Program-made: the position numbers and the translations under genes
Notes under the pieces: model-generated
What the model was told of the DNA's origin: nothing
Database searches by the model: none
The model's input: only the letters and a program-made list of their open reading frames with translations
DNA from: Natronosalvus rutilus
GTDB taxonomy: Archaea; Halobacteriota; Halobacteria; Halobacteriales; Natrialbaceae
Assembly (NCBI RefSeq): GCF_024204665.1
Contig: NZ_CP100355.1
Span: 496,001 to 560,000, forward strand
Direction of reading: 5' to 3'
Length of the DNA: 64,000 nucleotides
In this document: piece by piece, positions 36,030 through 45,247 of the stretch
Position numbering within the stretch: position 1 is the first letter of the stretch
Layout of the letters: each line of letters starts with the position of its first letter

Positions 36030-36811
36030 AGACGAGGTACGAGGGAGCGATCATTGACCTCGACGGAACGATGTACCGCGGCGATAGCGCCCTCGAGGGA
36101 GCCGTGGCTGCGGTCGAACGACTGCGAGCGGCGGGCGTGTCGACTGTCTTCTTGACGAACAACCCAATCAAACGACGGACCGTCTACGTCGAGCGGTTGC
36201 GATCGTTCGGCATCGACGTCGTTCGCGAGGACGTGATCAATTCGGCGGCGATCGCTGGCGACTTCCTGGCCGAGACGCACCCGGACGAACCGACGTTCGT
36301 CGTCGGCGAAGATCCCCTCGTCGCCGAGCTCGAAGCCGCGGGAGTTCCCGTCACAGCCGATCCCGCTGAGGCCACGGTCGTCCTCGCGTCGATGGACCGG
36401 GCTTTCTCCTACGACGATTTGCGGGACGCTCTCGTCGCGTTCGAGAACGATCCCGCGTTCTACGCGACCAACCCCGACCGCACCTGCCCCGTCGAAGGCG
36501 GGGAGATCCCGGACGCTGCCGCGATGATCGGCGCGATCGAAGGGCTCACCGGTCGTGAACTCGATCGCGTCCTCGGTAAACCCTCCAGAATCGCCGTTGC
36601 GGTCGCCGCCGACCGCCTCGGCGTCGATCCTGAGCGGTGTCTCGTCGTGGGGGATCGCCTCGAGACGGACGTAGTGATGGGACAGCGGGCCGGAATGACG
36701 CCGGTGCTCGTCCTCTCCGGCGTGACTGACCACGAAGACCTCGAGCGGTCGTCGATCGAACCGGGATACGTGCTCGAATCGCTCGGTGAGATTGAGACAG
36801 TTTTCGAGTGA
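36026..36811 (+). CDS. HAD-IIA family phosphatase (NagD / phosphoglycolate-phosphatase-like)
   Basis: 261 residues. Motif I is IDLDGTMYRG (nucleophile Asp), motif II 'VFLTNNP', motif III the Lys in 'VLGKPS', and motif IV 'CLVVGDRLETDVVMG'. The HAD-IIA cap domain lies between motifs II and III. Relatives hydrolyse small phosphomonoesters such as phosphoglycolate, glycerol phosphate or p-nitrophenyl phosphate. Next to ugpBAEC, dephosphorylation of imported glycerol-3-phosphate to glycerol is a plausible role, but the substrate is not shown by sequence. Confidence 0.88.
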   Translation: MKTRYEGAIIDLDGTMYRGDSALEGAVAAVERLRAAGVSTVFLTNNPIKRRTVYVERLRSFGIDVVREDVINSAAIAGDFLAETHPDEPTFVVGEDPLVAELEAAGVPVTADPAEATVVLASMDRAFSYDDLRDALVAFENDPAFYATNPDRTCPVEGGEIPDAAAMIGAIEGLTGRELDRVLGKPSRIAVAVAADRLGVDPERCLVVGDRLETDVVMGQRAGMTPVLVLSGVTDHEDLERSSIEPGYVLESLGEIETVFE

Positions 36812-36964
36812 CGATTCCCGACCAGTGCGTATCCGTCTCATCCAGAGAGATATATAAAGAACAGTAGCAGTAGTTACGACCATCGGTTGGACGGCGGTAA
36901 ATAATAGACCTCGGTAGTGGTTTCCTGGCCACAAAAGAAGGTGAATATGACAATCATGCAAATC

Positions 36965-36972
36965 TATAAATA
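36965..36972 (+). promoter_or_regulatory. TATA box of the ugpBAEC operon
   Basis: TATAAATA centred 27 bases before the ATG at 36995, giving a leaderless ugpB mRNA. A second strong AT string, GATATATAAAG at 36844-36854, lies further upstream and may be an additional promoter. So the ugp genes have their own promoter separate from the HAD gene. Confidence 0.65.
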
Positions 36973-36994
36973 GAGTTAATCATAATTGTTGTTT

Positions 36995-38371
36995 ATGAGT
37001 AACGAGAAGTCACGGCGATCCGTACTTGCGGGAACGGCGGCGGCAGGTGCACTCGGCCTCGCAGGGTGTCTCAGCGGGCTGACGGGTGGAGACGAGAGCG
37101 AGGGCAACGAACAGCTCACGTTCTGGCACGCGATGGGCGGCGGTTCGGGCGACCTGCTCAACGACATGGTCGAGGGGTACGAGGGTGCCGACGGTCAGGC
37201 GGAGTACCAGGGAAGCTACGAGGAGACGCTGAACAGCCTGTTCAGCTCCATCGAGGCCGACGAAATGCCGGACGTCGTCATGATCGACAGCCTGCACAAC
37301 CAGCAGGTGCTCGACACCGAGGCGACCCAGCCGGTGTCGGAGCTGCTCGGTGACGACTTTCCGACCGACGACCTCGTCAGTGCAGTGCAGGACTTCTTCG
37401 TCGTCGACGGCCAGCTGAATTCGATGCCGTTCAACAACTCGAACGCGATTCTCTACTACAACAAGGACGCGTTCGAAGAGGCCGGTCTCGATCCCGAACA
37501 GCCGCCCGAAACGCTCGAGGACGTTCGCGAGTACTCCGAAGCGATCGTCGACTCCGGCGCCGCGAACTACGGGATCACGTGGCCCAACCACGTCTGGTTC
37601 GTCGAGACATTCTACTCGCTGGCGGACGAACTCCTCCTCGACAATGAAAACGGCCACGCAGGCTCGCCGACGACCATCCACACGGACACCGACTTCGCTC
37701 GCGACCTCTGGTCGTGGTGGCAGGGAATGTACGAGGACGACCTGTTCCTCAACTCCGGCATCGAGGCCTGGGGCGAGGCTCGAAGCGCGTTCCTGACCGG
37801 TGAGGCCGCGATGAAACTCGACTCGACGGCCGCCGTCGAGGCGACCCTTTCGGGCGCTCAGGGCGACGTCGAGGACAACGAAGAGATCGACGAGGAAGAC
37901 GTCGACACGTTCGAACTCGGGACGGGCTACCACCCGTCGCCCACCGAGGACCGCACCGGCGTGGTCATCGGCGGGGCGTCACTGTGGGTGAGCAACCAGA
38001 TGAGCGACGAGCGCGAGGAAGAAGTCGCCGGCTTGCTCGAGGAATTGAGTTCCATCGAGAACCAGATCGAGTGGCACAAGGGCAGCGGCTACTACCCAAT
38101 TCGCCAGGAGGCAATCAGCCAGCTCGAGGACGACGGCTGGTTCGAGGACAACACCCACTATGCGACGGCGTTCGACCAACTGCTCGAATCCGAGACGACG
38201 CCCGCGACGCTCCGGATGCTCGTCGGGCCTGCACGCGAGGTTCAGTTGCGAGTCCAGGAGCGCTCACAAGAGATTTTCGCCGGTGACGTGAGCGTCGAGG
38301 ACGGCCTCGCGAGCATGAAATCGGACGTCGAGGAGGAACTCGAGCGCTACGACCGCGTTTCGGGCCAGTAA
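36995..38371 (+). CDS. ugpB: ABC transporter substrate-binding lipoprotein, glycerol-3-phosphate (UgpB) type
   Basis: 458 residues from the ATG placed by the TATA box. The N terminus 'KSRRSVLAGTAAAGALGLAG' followed by Cys is a Tat lipoprotein signal (RR, hydrophobic core, LAGC). The mature protein is a cluster B binding protein with 'LTFWHAMGGGSGDLLNDMV' near the start, very like UgpB, and 'MPFNNSNAILYYNKDAF' in the middle, the hallmark of UgpB rather than sugar binders. Final helices include 'RVQERSQEIFAGDVSVEDG'. It should capture glycerol-3-phosphate or its diesters outside the cell. Context with a glycerophosphodiesterase agrees. Confidence 0.87.
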   Translation: MSNEKSRRSVLAGTAAAGALGLAGCLSGLTGGDESEGNEQLTFWHAMGGGSGDLLNDMVEGYEGADGQAEYQGSYEETLNSLFSSIEADEMPDVVMIDSLHNQQVLDTEATQPVSELLGDDFPTDDLVSAVQDFFVVDGQLNSMPFNNSNAILYYNKDAFEEAGLDPEQPPETLEDVREYSEAIVDSGAANYGITWPNHVWFVETFYSLADELLLDNENGHAGSPTTIHTDTDFARDLWSWWQGMYEDDLFLNSGIEAWGEARSAFLTGEAAMKLDSTAAVEATLSGAQGDVEDNEEIDEEDVDTFELGTGYHPSPTEDRTGVVIGGASLWVSNQMSDEREEEVAGLLEELSSIENQIEWHKGSGYYPIRQEAISQLEDDGWFEDNTHYATAFDQLLESETTPATLRMLVGPAREVQLRVQERSQEIFAGDVSVEDGLASMKSDVEEELERYDRVSGQ

Positions 38372-38398
38372 GGGACGCGACCGGCTTCCGTTTTCACC

Positions 38399-39283
38399 AT
38401 GACACGAGAAATATACAATCGTTCGTGGGGGGCGTATCTGTTGTTGCTCCCGACGCTGGTCGTCTCCCTCGTCTTCCTGTATTACCCGGCAATTCGGGCC
38501 GCACACCTGAGTTTGTTCGAGACGCTCCGGTTCGGATCGGTCCGGGTCTGGACGGGGCTGGGCAACTACCAGTACCTGCTCACCTCGAGCGAGTACCACA
38601 GTAGCATCGGCATTACGGTCCTGTTCTCGGCGATCGTCATCGTCGGCGTCATGACGATCTCGCTCGTCATCTCGTATCTGATCTACGAGGTGAGCGTCGG
38701 CCAGTCGTCGTACCTGATCGCGGCCATCTGGCCCTACGCGCTCCCGCCGGCGGTCGCCGGAATCGTCTTCTTTTACATCATCCACCCCAGTCTGGGGGTG
38801 TTGACGACGCCGATCGAGGCGGTCACCGGCATCAACGTCGACTGGTTCACGAGCGGTCGACAGGCGTTCGTCATCGTCACGGTCGCCGTCATCTGGAAGC
38901 AGATCGGCTACAACGTGATCTTCATGATCGCCGCGCTGAACAACGTCCCCGATGCCCTCGGTGAAGTAGCGGACCTCGACGGCGTCGGAAAGACCACGCG
39001 GCTGGTACGAGTCTACATGCCGCTGATCTCCCCGACGCTCATCTTCCTGGCCGTGATGAACACGATCTACGCGTTCTTCAGTACGTTCGCGTTCATCGAC
39101 GTCCTCACCCAGGGTGGGCCCAGCGGGGCGACGAACATCATGATCTACGACCTGTACCGGAACGCATTCGAGTTCAACAACCACGGACTGGCTTCTGCAC
39201 AGTCGGTGATCCTGTTCCTGATCGTCGGGATCCTGATGTATGCACAGCTTCGCTTCTCCGACCGCTACGCACACTACGGGTGA
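38399..39283 (+). CDS. ugpA: ABC transporter permease, UgpA type
   Basis: 294 residues with six membrane segments. The EAA loop that contacts the ATPase reads 'EVADLDGVGKTTRLVRVYMPLISP'-like, with the conserved Gly and a following 'PLISPTL'. N-terminal 'AYLLLLPTLVVSLVFLYYPA' is typical of MalF/UgpA-type permeases. It lies 27 bases after ugpB and 6 before the second permease. Confidence 0.88.
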   Translation: MTREIYNRSWGAYLLLLPTLVVSLVFLYYPAIRAAHLSLFETLRFGSVRVWTGLGNYQYLLTSSEYHSSIGITVLFSAIVIVGVMTISLVISYLIYEVSVGQSSYLIAAIWPYALPPAVAGIVFFYIIHPSLGVLTTPIEAVTGINVDWFTSGRQAFVIVTVAVIWKQIGYNVIFMIAALNNVPDALGEVADLDGVGKTTRLVRVYMPLISPTLIFLAVMNTIYAFFSTFAFIDVLTQGGPSGATNIMIYDLYRNAFEFNNHGLASAQSVILFLIVGILMYAQLRFSDRYAHYG

Positions 39284-39289
39284 CAACAC

Positions 39290-40162
39290 GTGAGTACGAA
39301 AACACAATCGACGACACAATCGCGGTTCGAATCGGTAGTCGACGGGCTGACGCTCGAGAGCGCGATCGTTCACCTCATCCTCGGCGTGTCGGTCTTCGTG
39401 ATGGCGTTCCCGATCCTGATCGCGGCGATCGTCAGCACCCAGAGTGTCGGGATCGTCAGCAGTTTCAGCGACCTCTTACCCGGCAGTCACCTGGTCGAGA
39501 ACTATCGGACGGTGATGGTCGACTACAACTTTGGCATCTACATGGTCAACTCCTTCGTGATGTCGATTATCATCGTCGTCGGGAAACTCGCCATCTCCCT
39601 GCTGGCGGCACTCGCTATCGTCTACTACCGGTTCCGATTCAAGAACCTGATGTTCATGCTGATTCTCTTTACGCTCATGTTGCCGGTCCCGGTCCGGTTC
39701 GTTCCGCTTTTCAATATCGTGACGGACCTGGGCTGGTACGACAGCATGCTCGCGCTGACGATTCCGTACCTCGCGAGCGCGACAACGGTCTTCCTGCTCC
39801 GACAGCACTTCTACTCGATCCCCGAGTCGATCGTCGAGCAGGCCAAACTCGACGGCATCGGCCCCCTGAAGTTCCTCGCGTACGTGTTGATCCCGATGTC
39901 GAAGGGGATGCTCGCAGGCGTCTCCGTCATCATGTTCATCTACGCGTGGAACCAGTACCTCTGGCCGCTGGTCATCATCAACTCCCAGAGCCAGCAGGTC
40001 ACCCAGGTCGGAATCACCCTCCTTCGCGGGGATATTCAGGCCGGCGAACTGCAGTGGGCCATCGTCATGGCCGGCGCCATCATTACGCTCGTCCCGCCGC
40101 TACTCGCACTGCTCCTGTTCAGAAAGCCGCTCCTCGAGACCTTTGGGGTCCAACAGAAGTAA
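39290..40162 (+). CDS. ugpE: ABC transporter permease, UgpE type
   Basis: 290 residues from a GTG start 6 bases after ugpA. Six membrane segments; the EAA loop is 'QAKLDGIGPLKFLAYVLIPM', and 'IYAWNQYLWPLVIINS' near residue 220 is highly typical of UgpE/MalG permeases. It pairs with UgpA to form the channel. Two bases separate it from the ATPase gene. Confidence 0.88.
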   Translation: MSTKTQSTTQSRFESVVDGLTLESAIVHLILGVSVFVMAFPILIAAIVSTQSVGIVSSFSDLLPGSHLVENYRTVMVDYNFGIYMVNSFVMSIIIVVGKLAISLLAALAIVYYRFRFKNLMFMLILFTLMLPVPVRFVPLFNIVTDLGWYDSMLALTIPYLASATTVFLLRQHFYSIPESIVEQAKLDGIGPLKFLAYVLIPMSKGMLAGVSVIMFIYAWNQYLWPLVIINSQSQQVTQVGITLLRGDIQAGELQWAIVMAGAIITLVPPLLALLLFRKPLLETFGVQQK

Positions 40163-40164
40163 CC

Positions 40165-41301
40165 ATGACAGCGATAACGCTCAACGACGTCACCAAACGA
40201 TTCGACGACGTAACGGCAGTCGACTCGATCGACCTCACTATCAACGACGGCGAGTTCCTCGTCCTCGTCGGCCCCTCGGGCTGCGGGAAGTCGACCACGC
40301 TTCGACTGCTGTCGGGCCTCGAGACCGTCACCGAGGGGGCGATCACGGCGAACGGCCGCGATCTGACGGATCTCGCGCCAAAGGAGCGAAACGTGGCGAT
40401 GGTGTTCCAGAACTACGCGCTCTACCCGCACATGACCGCCAAGCGGAACATGACCTTCGGCATGAAGTCCGCCGGCGACTACACCGACGAGGAGATCGAA
40501 CAGCGCGTCACCGAGGCGGCGGCGATCCTCGACATCGAGGACTTGCTCGAGCGCAAGCCAAAGGCCCTCTCCGGCGGGGAGCGCCAGCGCGTCGCCATCG
40601 GCCGAACGCTGGTTCGCGATCCGGACTACCTGCTGATGGACGAGCCGCTGTCGAACCTCGACGCCAAGCTCCGGATCCAGATGCGCGCGGAGCTGAGCCA
40701 GCTCCACGACGAACTCGAGACGACGACGCTGTACGTCACCCACGACCAGACCGAGGCGATGACGCTCGGCGACCGCGTCGCCGTGATGAACGAAGGGCAA
40801 ATCCAGCAGATTGCCGAGCCGCAGGTGCTGTACGATTACCCAGCGAACCAGTTCGTTGCCGAGTTCATCGGCAGTCCGGCGATGAACACGCTTCCGGTCA
40901 CGGTGACCGACGAGGGCGACCACTACGTGGCCACCTCTACCTCGGGCGACGTCAAGATCCAGTTGCCCGATACCGGCGACCTCGAGGCGCTCGTGGGCGA
41001 GGACCTGCGTCTCGGGATCCGGCCGGAAGACATGGAAGAAGACACCGGAACCGACGACAGCTACGTCCGAACGACGGTGTCCGTGACCGAACCGCTCGGC
41101 GACTCGATGCTCCTGCACGGTCACGTCGAGGGCGAGTTGTTGAAATTCCAGATTGCCGCCCGCTCGGCCCTGAACCCGGGCGACACCGTCACATTCGGCG
41201 TCGATTCGGATCGGATCCACCTCTTCGATGCCGAGACGGGCGCCGCACGATATCACTCCGACGGCTCGAAGACGGCTGCGAGCAACGTCGCGCCCCAGTA
41301 G
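40165..41301 (+). CDS. ugpC: ABC transporter ATP-binding protein, UgpC/MalK type
   Basis: 378 residues. Walker A GPSGCGKST at 36-44, Q-loop in 'VFQNYALYPHM', signature LSGGERQR at 135-142, Walker B LLMDE at 156-160 and the switch His in 'YVTHDQTEAMTLGDRVAVM'. The C-terminal 140 residues are an MalK/UgpC-type OB/TOBE regulatory domain ('LGIRPEDMEEDTG'). It powers uptake through UgpAE. The start is the ATG just after ugpE. Confidence 0.93.
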   Translation: MTAITLNDVTKRFDDVTAVDSIDLTINDGEFLVLVGPSGCGKSTTLRLLSGLETVTEGAITANGRDLTDLAPKERNVAMVFQNYALYPHMTAKRNMTFGMKSAGDYTDEEIEQRVTEAAAILDIEDLLERKPKALSGGERQRVAIGRTLVRDPDYLLMDEPLSNLDAKLRIQMRAELSQLHDELETTTLYVTHDQTEAMTLGDRVAVMNEGQIQQIAEPQVLYDYPANQFVAEFIGSPAMNTLPVTVTDEGDHYVATSTSGDVKIQLPDTGDLEALVGEDLRLGIRPEDMEEDTGTDDSYVRTTVSVTEPLGDSMLLHGHVEGELLKFQIAARSALNPGDTVTFGVDSDRIHLFDAETGAARYHSDGSKTAASNVAPQ

Positions 41302-41347
41302 TCGAGTTTCGGCCGAACATTCACTCGAGGCGACTATCGGATATCCG

Positions 41348-42535
41348 ATGACGACGATCAACGATCGAATTACTCGACGGATACGAACGGAATCGGCCAG
41401 AAGCGTCGTTCACGACCAGTCGGCACTGGACCCGACCACCTGCCCCGGAAACGTCCAGATCCAGGGACGCGGGCCGGTTGTCGAACACCTCCTCGACGCC
41501 ATCGATCCCGTGTTCTCGGGGGTGCTTCCGCCGACGGTCTACGTCTGGGGGCCGAAAGGCGCCGGGAAGTCCGCCGTCGTTTCGCGCGTCGTGAAACAGC
41601 TTCGACGAGCGGGCGGACACGATAGCGAGGCGCTCTACACCGCAACGAGGACGCAGGACGTGGCCCTCCCGCTGATCACCTGCGTCGACTTGCGCGGTCT
41701 CTCGAGCGAGTGGGCGTTCTACCGGTGTCTGCTGGGGACCCTCGTCGACGAGCGGTCCGTCCCCTCGAACGGAGTCAGTACGGAGACGTTACGAACGCGA
41801 ATCCGAGACCACCTCGAAGAGGGCCCGCCGACGGTCGTCGTCACCGATCACGTCGGGGATTCGCTGTCGCCCGAGACGGACGACGTCGAATCCTGGCTCG
41901 CGACGGCAGCGCCGGAGGCGGCCTGGATCGGCGTCGGACGCCGCGTTCCCGAGGCGCTCGACGTCGTCTTCGATCGGAGCGTCGAGGTCCCCGCGTACCG
42001 GTCTCACGCGCTCGTCGACGTACTCACCAGCCGAGTCGACGCCGGGCTCTCGTCCGGATCGATCTCTCACGAACAACTCGATGCGGTTGCGGTGTGGGCG
42101 GACGGCGACGCACACGACGCGCTCACGGCCGTCCTCGAAGCCGCGATGGTCGCACACGAGGAGGGACGGACCGTCATCTCGAGCGACCACCTCAACGCGG
42201 CGATCGATTCCATTCCCGACTCATGTACGTCCCTCGGTCGCGTGTTCTCCCTCACCGACGAACGCCAGACGCTCCTCTACGAGTTGACGGCCGTTCCGGC
42301 CGGTGGAAATCGGTCAGTTACCAGCGTCGCCGAGGCCCTCGCCGGGCGCCCATCGGTCGATCTCCGGGCGTCGACGATCGAACGAATTCTCTACGAACTC
42401 GCCGACTGCGGGATCCTCCGGCGTGTCGACAGTGATCCCGGCGAGACGAGTGGGCGGGGTCGGCCGCCGAGTCGACTCGAGACGCAGTTCCCGCTGACGA
42501 CGTTCGCTCGGCTGTACGAGGGAAGAAACAAATGA
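41348..42535 (+). CDS. Orc1/Cdc6-like AAA+ protein with degenerate Walker B
   Basis: 395 residues. The start resembles archaeal Orc1/Cdc6 ('HDQSALDPTTCPGNVQIQGR', then an AAA+ core). Walker A GPKGAGKS is at 68-75. The Walker B position reads TVVVTDH (about 162-168) where Orc1/Cdc6 has hhhhDE, so the catalytic Glu is missing. A C-terminal winged helix is present ('ERQTLLYELTAVPAGG', 'ASTIERILYELADCGIL'). The gene follows ugpC by 46 bases and could be read through from it. No origin-recognition repeats were seen nearby. It may be a regulatory or plasmid-derived paralogue. Confidence 0.8.
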   Translation: MTTINDRITRRIRTESARSVVHDQSALDPTTCPGNVQIQGRGPVVEHLLDAIDPVFSGVLPPTVYVWGPKGAGKSAVVSRVVKQLRRAGGHDSEALYTATRTQDVALPLITCVDLRGLSSEWAFYRCLLGTLVDERSVPSNGVSTETLRTRIRDHLEEGPPTVVVTDHVGDSLSPETDDVESWLATAAPEAAWIGVGRRVPEALDVVFDRSVEVPAYRSHALVDVLTSRVDAGLSSGSISHEQLDAVAVWADGDAHDALTAVLEAAMVAHEEGRTVISSDHLNAAIDSIPDSCTSLGRVFSLTDERQTLLYELTAVPAGGNRSVTSVAEALAGRPSVDLRASTIERILYELADCGILRRVDSDPGETSGRGRPPSRLETQFPLTTFARLYEGRNK

Positions 42536-42589
42536 TAGCCCTGGAAACGTCGAGGTTCTCGTCTCGAAGAAAGAGAGAACCGCCTCGAC

Positions 42590-42967
42590 TCACTTCGGGC
42601 CCGGCACAGTGTCGCCGAGATCGATCTCGTCGAGTGCCGCCTGGACGGCGATCGGATCGTCAGGCGTCTCGACGGTGTCGTGGATTCGGTGCAGGCACTC
42701 GAGTAAGCCGTCGAGCGCCGCGCGTTTCGTCGAGACGTGACCGATCGACTCGGTGACCTCGAGTTCACCGATCTGGTGGCGAAGCTGGAGTTTCCAGCAC
42801 CGACCGAGGCCGAGCCGTGGGTTCGCCTGGTCTCCGTCGGTCTGCTCGGCGAGAACCTCGAGGAACGGCTCGTGGCGGCGGTAGACGAACCGGCCGTCGC
42901 TGACGGTGGCCGGCCCCCATCCTGGCGGCAACGCTTCGTGCGGAATGGGGTGGTGGTCCAGTGACAT
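42590..42967 (-). CDS. Haloarchaeal protein of unknown function
   Basis: 125 residues. The N-terminal half reads like a small beta domain that displays a query residue pattern ('LPPGWGPATVSDGRFVYRRH'), and the rest is helical with 'LECLHRIHDTVETPDDPIAVQ'. Such proteins are scattered in haloarchaea; no domain with a known role was recognised. It is convergent with the Orc1-like gene. Confidence 0.65.
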   Translation of the reverse strand: MSLDHHPIPHEALPPGWGPATVSDGRFVYRRHEPFLEVLAEQTDGDQANPRLGLGRCWKLQLRHQIGELEVTESIGHVSTKRAALDGLLECLHRIHDTVETPDDPIAVQAALDEIDLGDTVPGPK

Positions 42968-43239
42968 ACAGCCGATGGGAGGCCGCTGCCTTATGAATGG
43001 ATTGGGCTTGCGTAAGTAACCACCCTTAATAGGATCCCCATGCCGTATCGTGTTTTTTGAGAGTCGGTCCGGGCGAAGACTCGTCGGGAACGGTTCGTTC
43101 TATCGCAGCAGTTCTCACCCGGCCGCTACCAGCTCGAAACCGACAGGCAAAACGGCCAACGCCAGCGCCGTCTCCATACGAAGGGCATGGACGAAGCGAT
43201 TCAACGAGTACTATACCCTCGAGTCCCAACTCCTCGGGT

Positions 43240-43554
43240 ATGACCGAGTTCGACCCGGCGAAGTTCGAGGACAAGTACGTCCACTACTTCCCCGAACTCC
43301 AGCAGGCCTACAAGAACGCGTTCAGCCGCATCAACGAGCGCTACGACTCCTCGCTCGTCCACGCGATCGACCAGCAGGTACTCAACGAGAGCGAGCCCTT
43401 TTACGACGAAGAGGACGGCTTCTGGATCGAACTCCCCGACGAACCCTACGACCGGATTACCGGCGTGGTCGTCGACCGAGAGCGGTTCGAGACGGTGCTC
43501 GAGGCCCACGTTGAGGCCATCGAGACGGAACTCGAGCGCGTCTTCGGCGTATAA
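43240..43554 (+). CDS. DUF5783 family protein
   Basis: 104 residues from the ATG at 43240. The sequence 'FDPAKFEDKYVHYFPELQQ' and 'YDSSLVHAIDQQVLNESEP' match the haloarchaeal DUF5783 family, an all-helical protein of unknown function with a conserved acidic surface. A TACTATACC at 43208-43216 may be its TATA box, 27 bases before the start. The intergenic region 42968-43239 shows nothing else. Confidence 0.85.
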   Translation: MTEFDPAKFEDKYVHYFPELQQAYKNAFSRINERYDSSLVHAIDQQVLNESEPFYDEEDGFWIELPDEPYDRITGVVVDRERFETVLEAHVEAIETELERVFGV

Positions 43555-43628
43555 AACCGGACCGGAGCAAACGTCAGCCGAACATTGACGACGGAAGGTT
43601 TAGGGAGGGCGACGCCCAACGAGTGAGT

Positions 43629-43976
43629 ATGAGCACGGAGACCCAGGAAGGCGACGACCTCGAAGAGCGCGTGGCGAACTTCCTGCGACGGAACTTCCCA
43701 CAGATCCAGATGCACGGCGGGAGCGCGGCCATCCAGGAGATCGACCGCGAGACCGGCGAGGTGTACATCCAACTCGGCGGCGCCTGCAGCGGCTGTGGCA
43801 TCTCCCCGATGACGATTCAGGCGATCAAGAGCCGAATGGTCAAGGAGATCCCCGAGGTCACGAAGGTCCACGCCGGTACGGGCGTGGGAGGCGGTGGCGG
43901 CGGAATGAGTCCCTCGTTCCCCGGCGAGACCGTCGACGACGGCGAGGACGACGAAGGGCCGCAGGCCCCGTTCTAG
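43629..43976 (+). CDS. NifU-like iron-sulfur cluster scaffold protein (Nfu domain)
   Basis: 115 residues from the ATG at 43629 (a GTG two codons earlier is possible). The Nfu domain holds the CxxC cluster site Cys53/Cys56 in 'LGGACSGCGISPMT', and 'ERVANFLRRNFPQIQMHGG' before it. The C terminus has a Gly-rich stretch ('GTGVGGGGGGM') and an acidic tail. It carries Fe-S clusters to apoproteins in the cytoplasm. Confidence 0.93.
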   Translation: MSTETQEGDDLEERVANFLRRNFPQIQMHGGSAAIQEIDRETGEVYIQLGGACSGCGISPMTIQAIKSRMVKEIPEVTKVHAGTGVGGGGGGMSPSFPGETVDDGEDDEGPQAPF

Positions 43977-43988
43977 CTCGACAGTTCG

Positions 43989-44891
43989 CTACCTCGCGCC
44001 GACGTTTTCCCGTTCCCACACCCGCACAAGCGTCGCGAGCGTCCCATTCGTCGGGGCCTCGAAGCCGCACCGGGCGGCCCGGTCACAGACGTAGCCGTTT
44101 ATCGCGTCGATTTCCGTCCGTTTTCCGGCGCGAACGTCCTGGCGCATCGACGACGCGTTCGCCGTCGTCACCGTTGCAACCGACTCGAGCGCCGCGAGCG
44201 CCTCCCGGTTGGCGAGCGAGACCTCATTCGCGCGGGCGAGTCGAGCCGTCTCGCGCGCCGCGGCTCGCGACAGGTCGCGGAGGGGCTCCTCGAGGACGGC
44301 CCCGTTCGGTGCGTCGGCGAGGGCCGTCACGGGGTTGATCGCGGCGTTGACGGCCAGTTTCTCCCACAACCGGTGTGGCATCGACGACGAAACGGTCGTC
44401 TCGAGTCCCGCGCGCGAGAAGGCCTCGCCAACGCGGTCGGCAACCGACGACGGGCCGCCGTCTCGAGCGCCGAGGACGAGTTCCCCGAGACCGGTGCAGG
44501 TGACGATGCCGGGTTCCTCGAGGATCGCTCCGTATGTTGCCGTCCCCGCGAGGACCGGACACGACAGGTGCTCGGCGAGGATCTCCTCGTTTCCCATGCC
44601 GTTTTGCAGCGAGAGTGCGGCCTCGAACGTGCCCGTCGCGAGGGCTCGGGCGGCGTTCTCGGTGGCATAGGATTTGACCGTGACGACAGCGAGGTCGGCC
44701 TCGAGGTCGGCGCCGTCGACTCTCGTGGCCGGATGAGTGGTCTCCTCGAGGGAGCCCGAAATCTGGAGGCCGTCCTCGGCGACGACGCTCGCGTGTGGCT
44801 CTCGAGCGACGAGCGTGACGTCGTGGGCGCGCGCGAGCAGTCCACCGACGAGGCTGCCCAGACTGCCAGCGCCGAAGACGACGATGTCCAT
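43989..44891 (-). CDS. panE: 2-dehydropantoate 2-reductase
   Basis: 300 residues. The NADPH-binding GAGSLGSLVGG is at about 7-17, 'LVAREPHASVV' follows, and 'LSLQNGMGN' is the conserved active-site loop. 'HRLWEKLAVNAAINPVTAL' contains the catalytic Lys and Asn, and 'EIDAINGYVCDRA' the substrate-binding Glu/Asn. It reduces ketopantoate to pantoate for coenzyme A synthesis. It is convergent with the NifU gene. The stretch 44892-45247 upstream has no gene; its right half is AT-rich and carries the Lrp gene's control region. Confidence 0.93.
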   Translation of the reverse strand: MDIVVFGAGSLGSLVGGLLARAHDVTLVAREPHASVVAEDGLQISGSLEETTHPATRVDGADLEADLAVVTVKSYATENAARALATGTFEAALSLQNGMGNEEILAEHLSCPVLAGTATYGAILEEPGIVTCTGLGELVLGARDGGPSSVADRVGEAFSRAGLETTVSSSMPHRLWEKLAVNAAINPVTALADAPNGAVLEEPLRDLSRAAARETARLARANEVSLANREALAALESVATVTTANASSMRQDVRAGKRTEIDAINGYVCDRAARCGFEAPTNGTLATLVRVWERENVGAR

Positions 44892-45247
44892 AGCGGAGAT
44901 GGCTCGAGGGAGGGGTAAAACGGTTCCCCTCCGGCCTCACGGCGGTACTCCGCAGTCGACGGGAGCGAGTCGGTTCGCCGGGCAGCGCTTCAGTTTTACC
45001 GGCGTGCCGGCGGTTACCGTCGGCAGGGATGGGCCGAGAGGAGGTCCGCTGATCGGCGCTGGGTTGACTCTCGAACTGAGACGCCGTCGATGATCGATTT
45101 TCTCATCGGGCTCGAGTCACACTTAAGAAGTATGCAGTTAAGGTGGATATTTCTCATAGAACTCTAGGAAATGGGAGATATCTAAGTAAATATGACTAAA
45201 GAACAAAAAATCGGAAAAAATTTTGACAAGGAGAGGAGATGCCGAGT

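Noticed and set aside
41302-42589. A replication origin beside the Orc1-like gene
   Set aside because: No AT-rich unwinding region or repeated origin-recognition boxes were seen in either flank.
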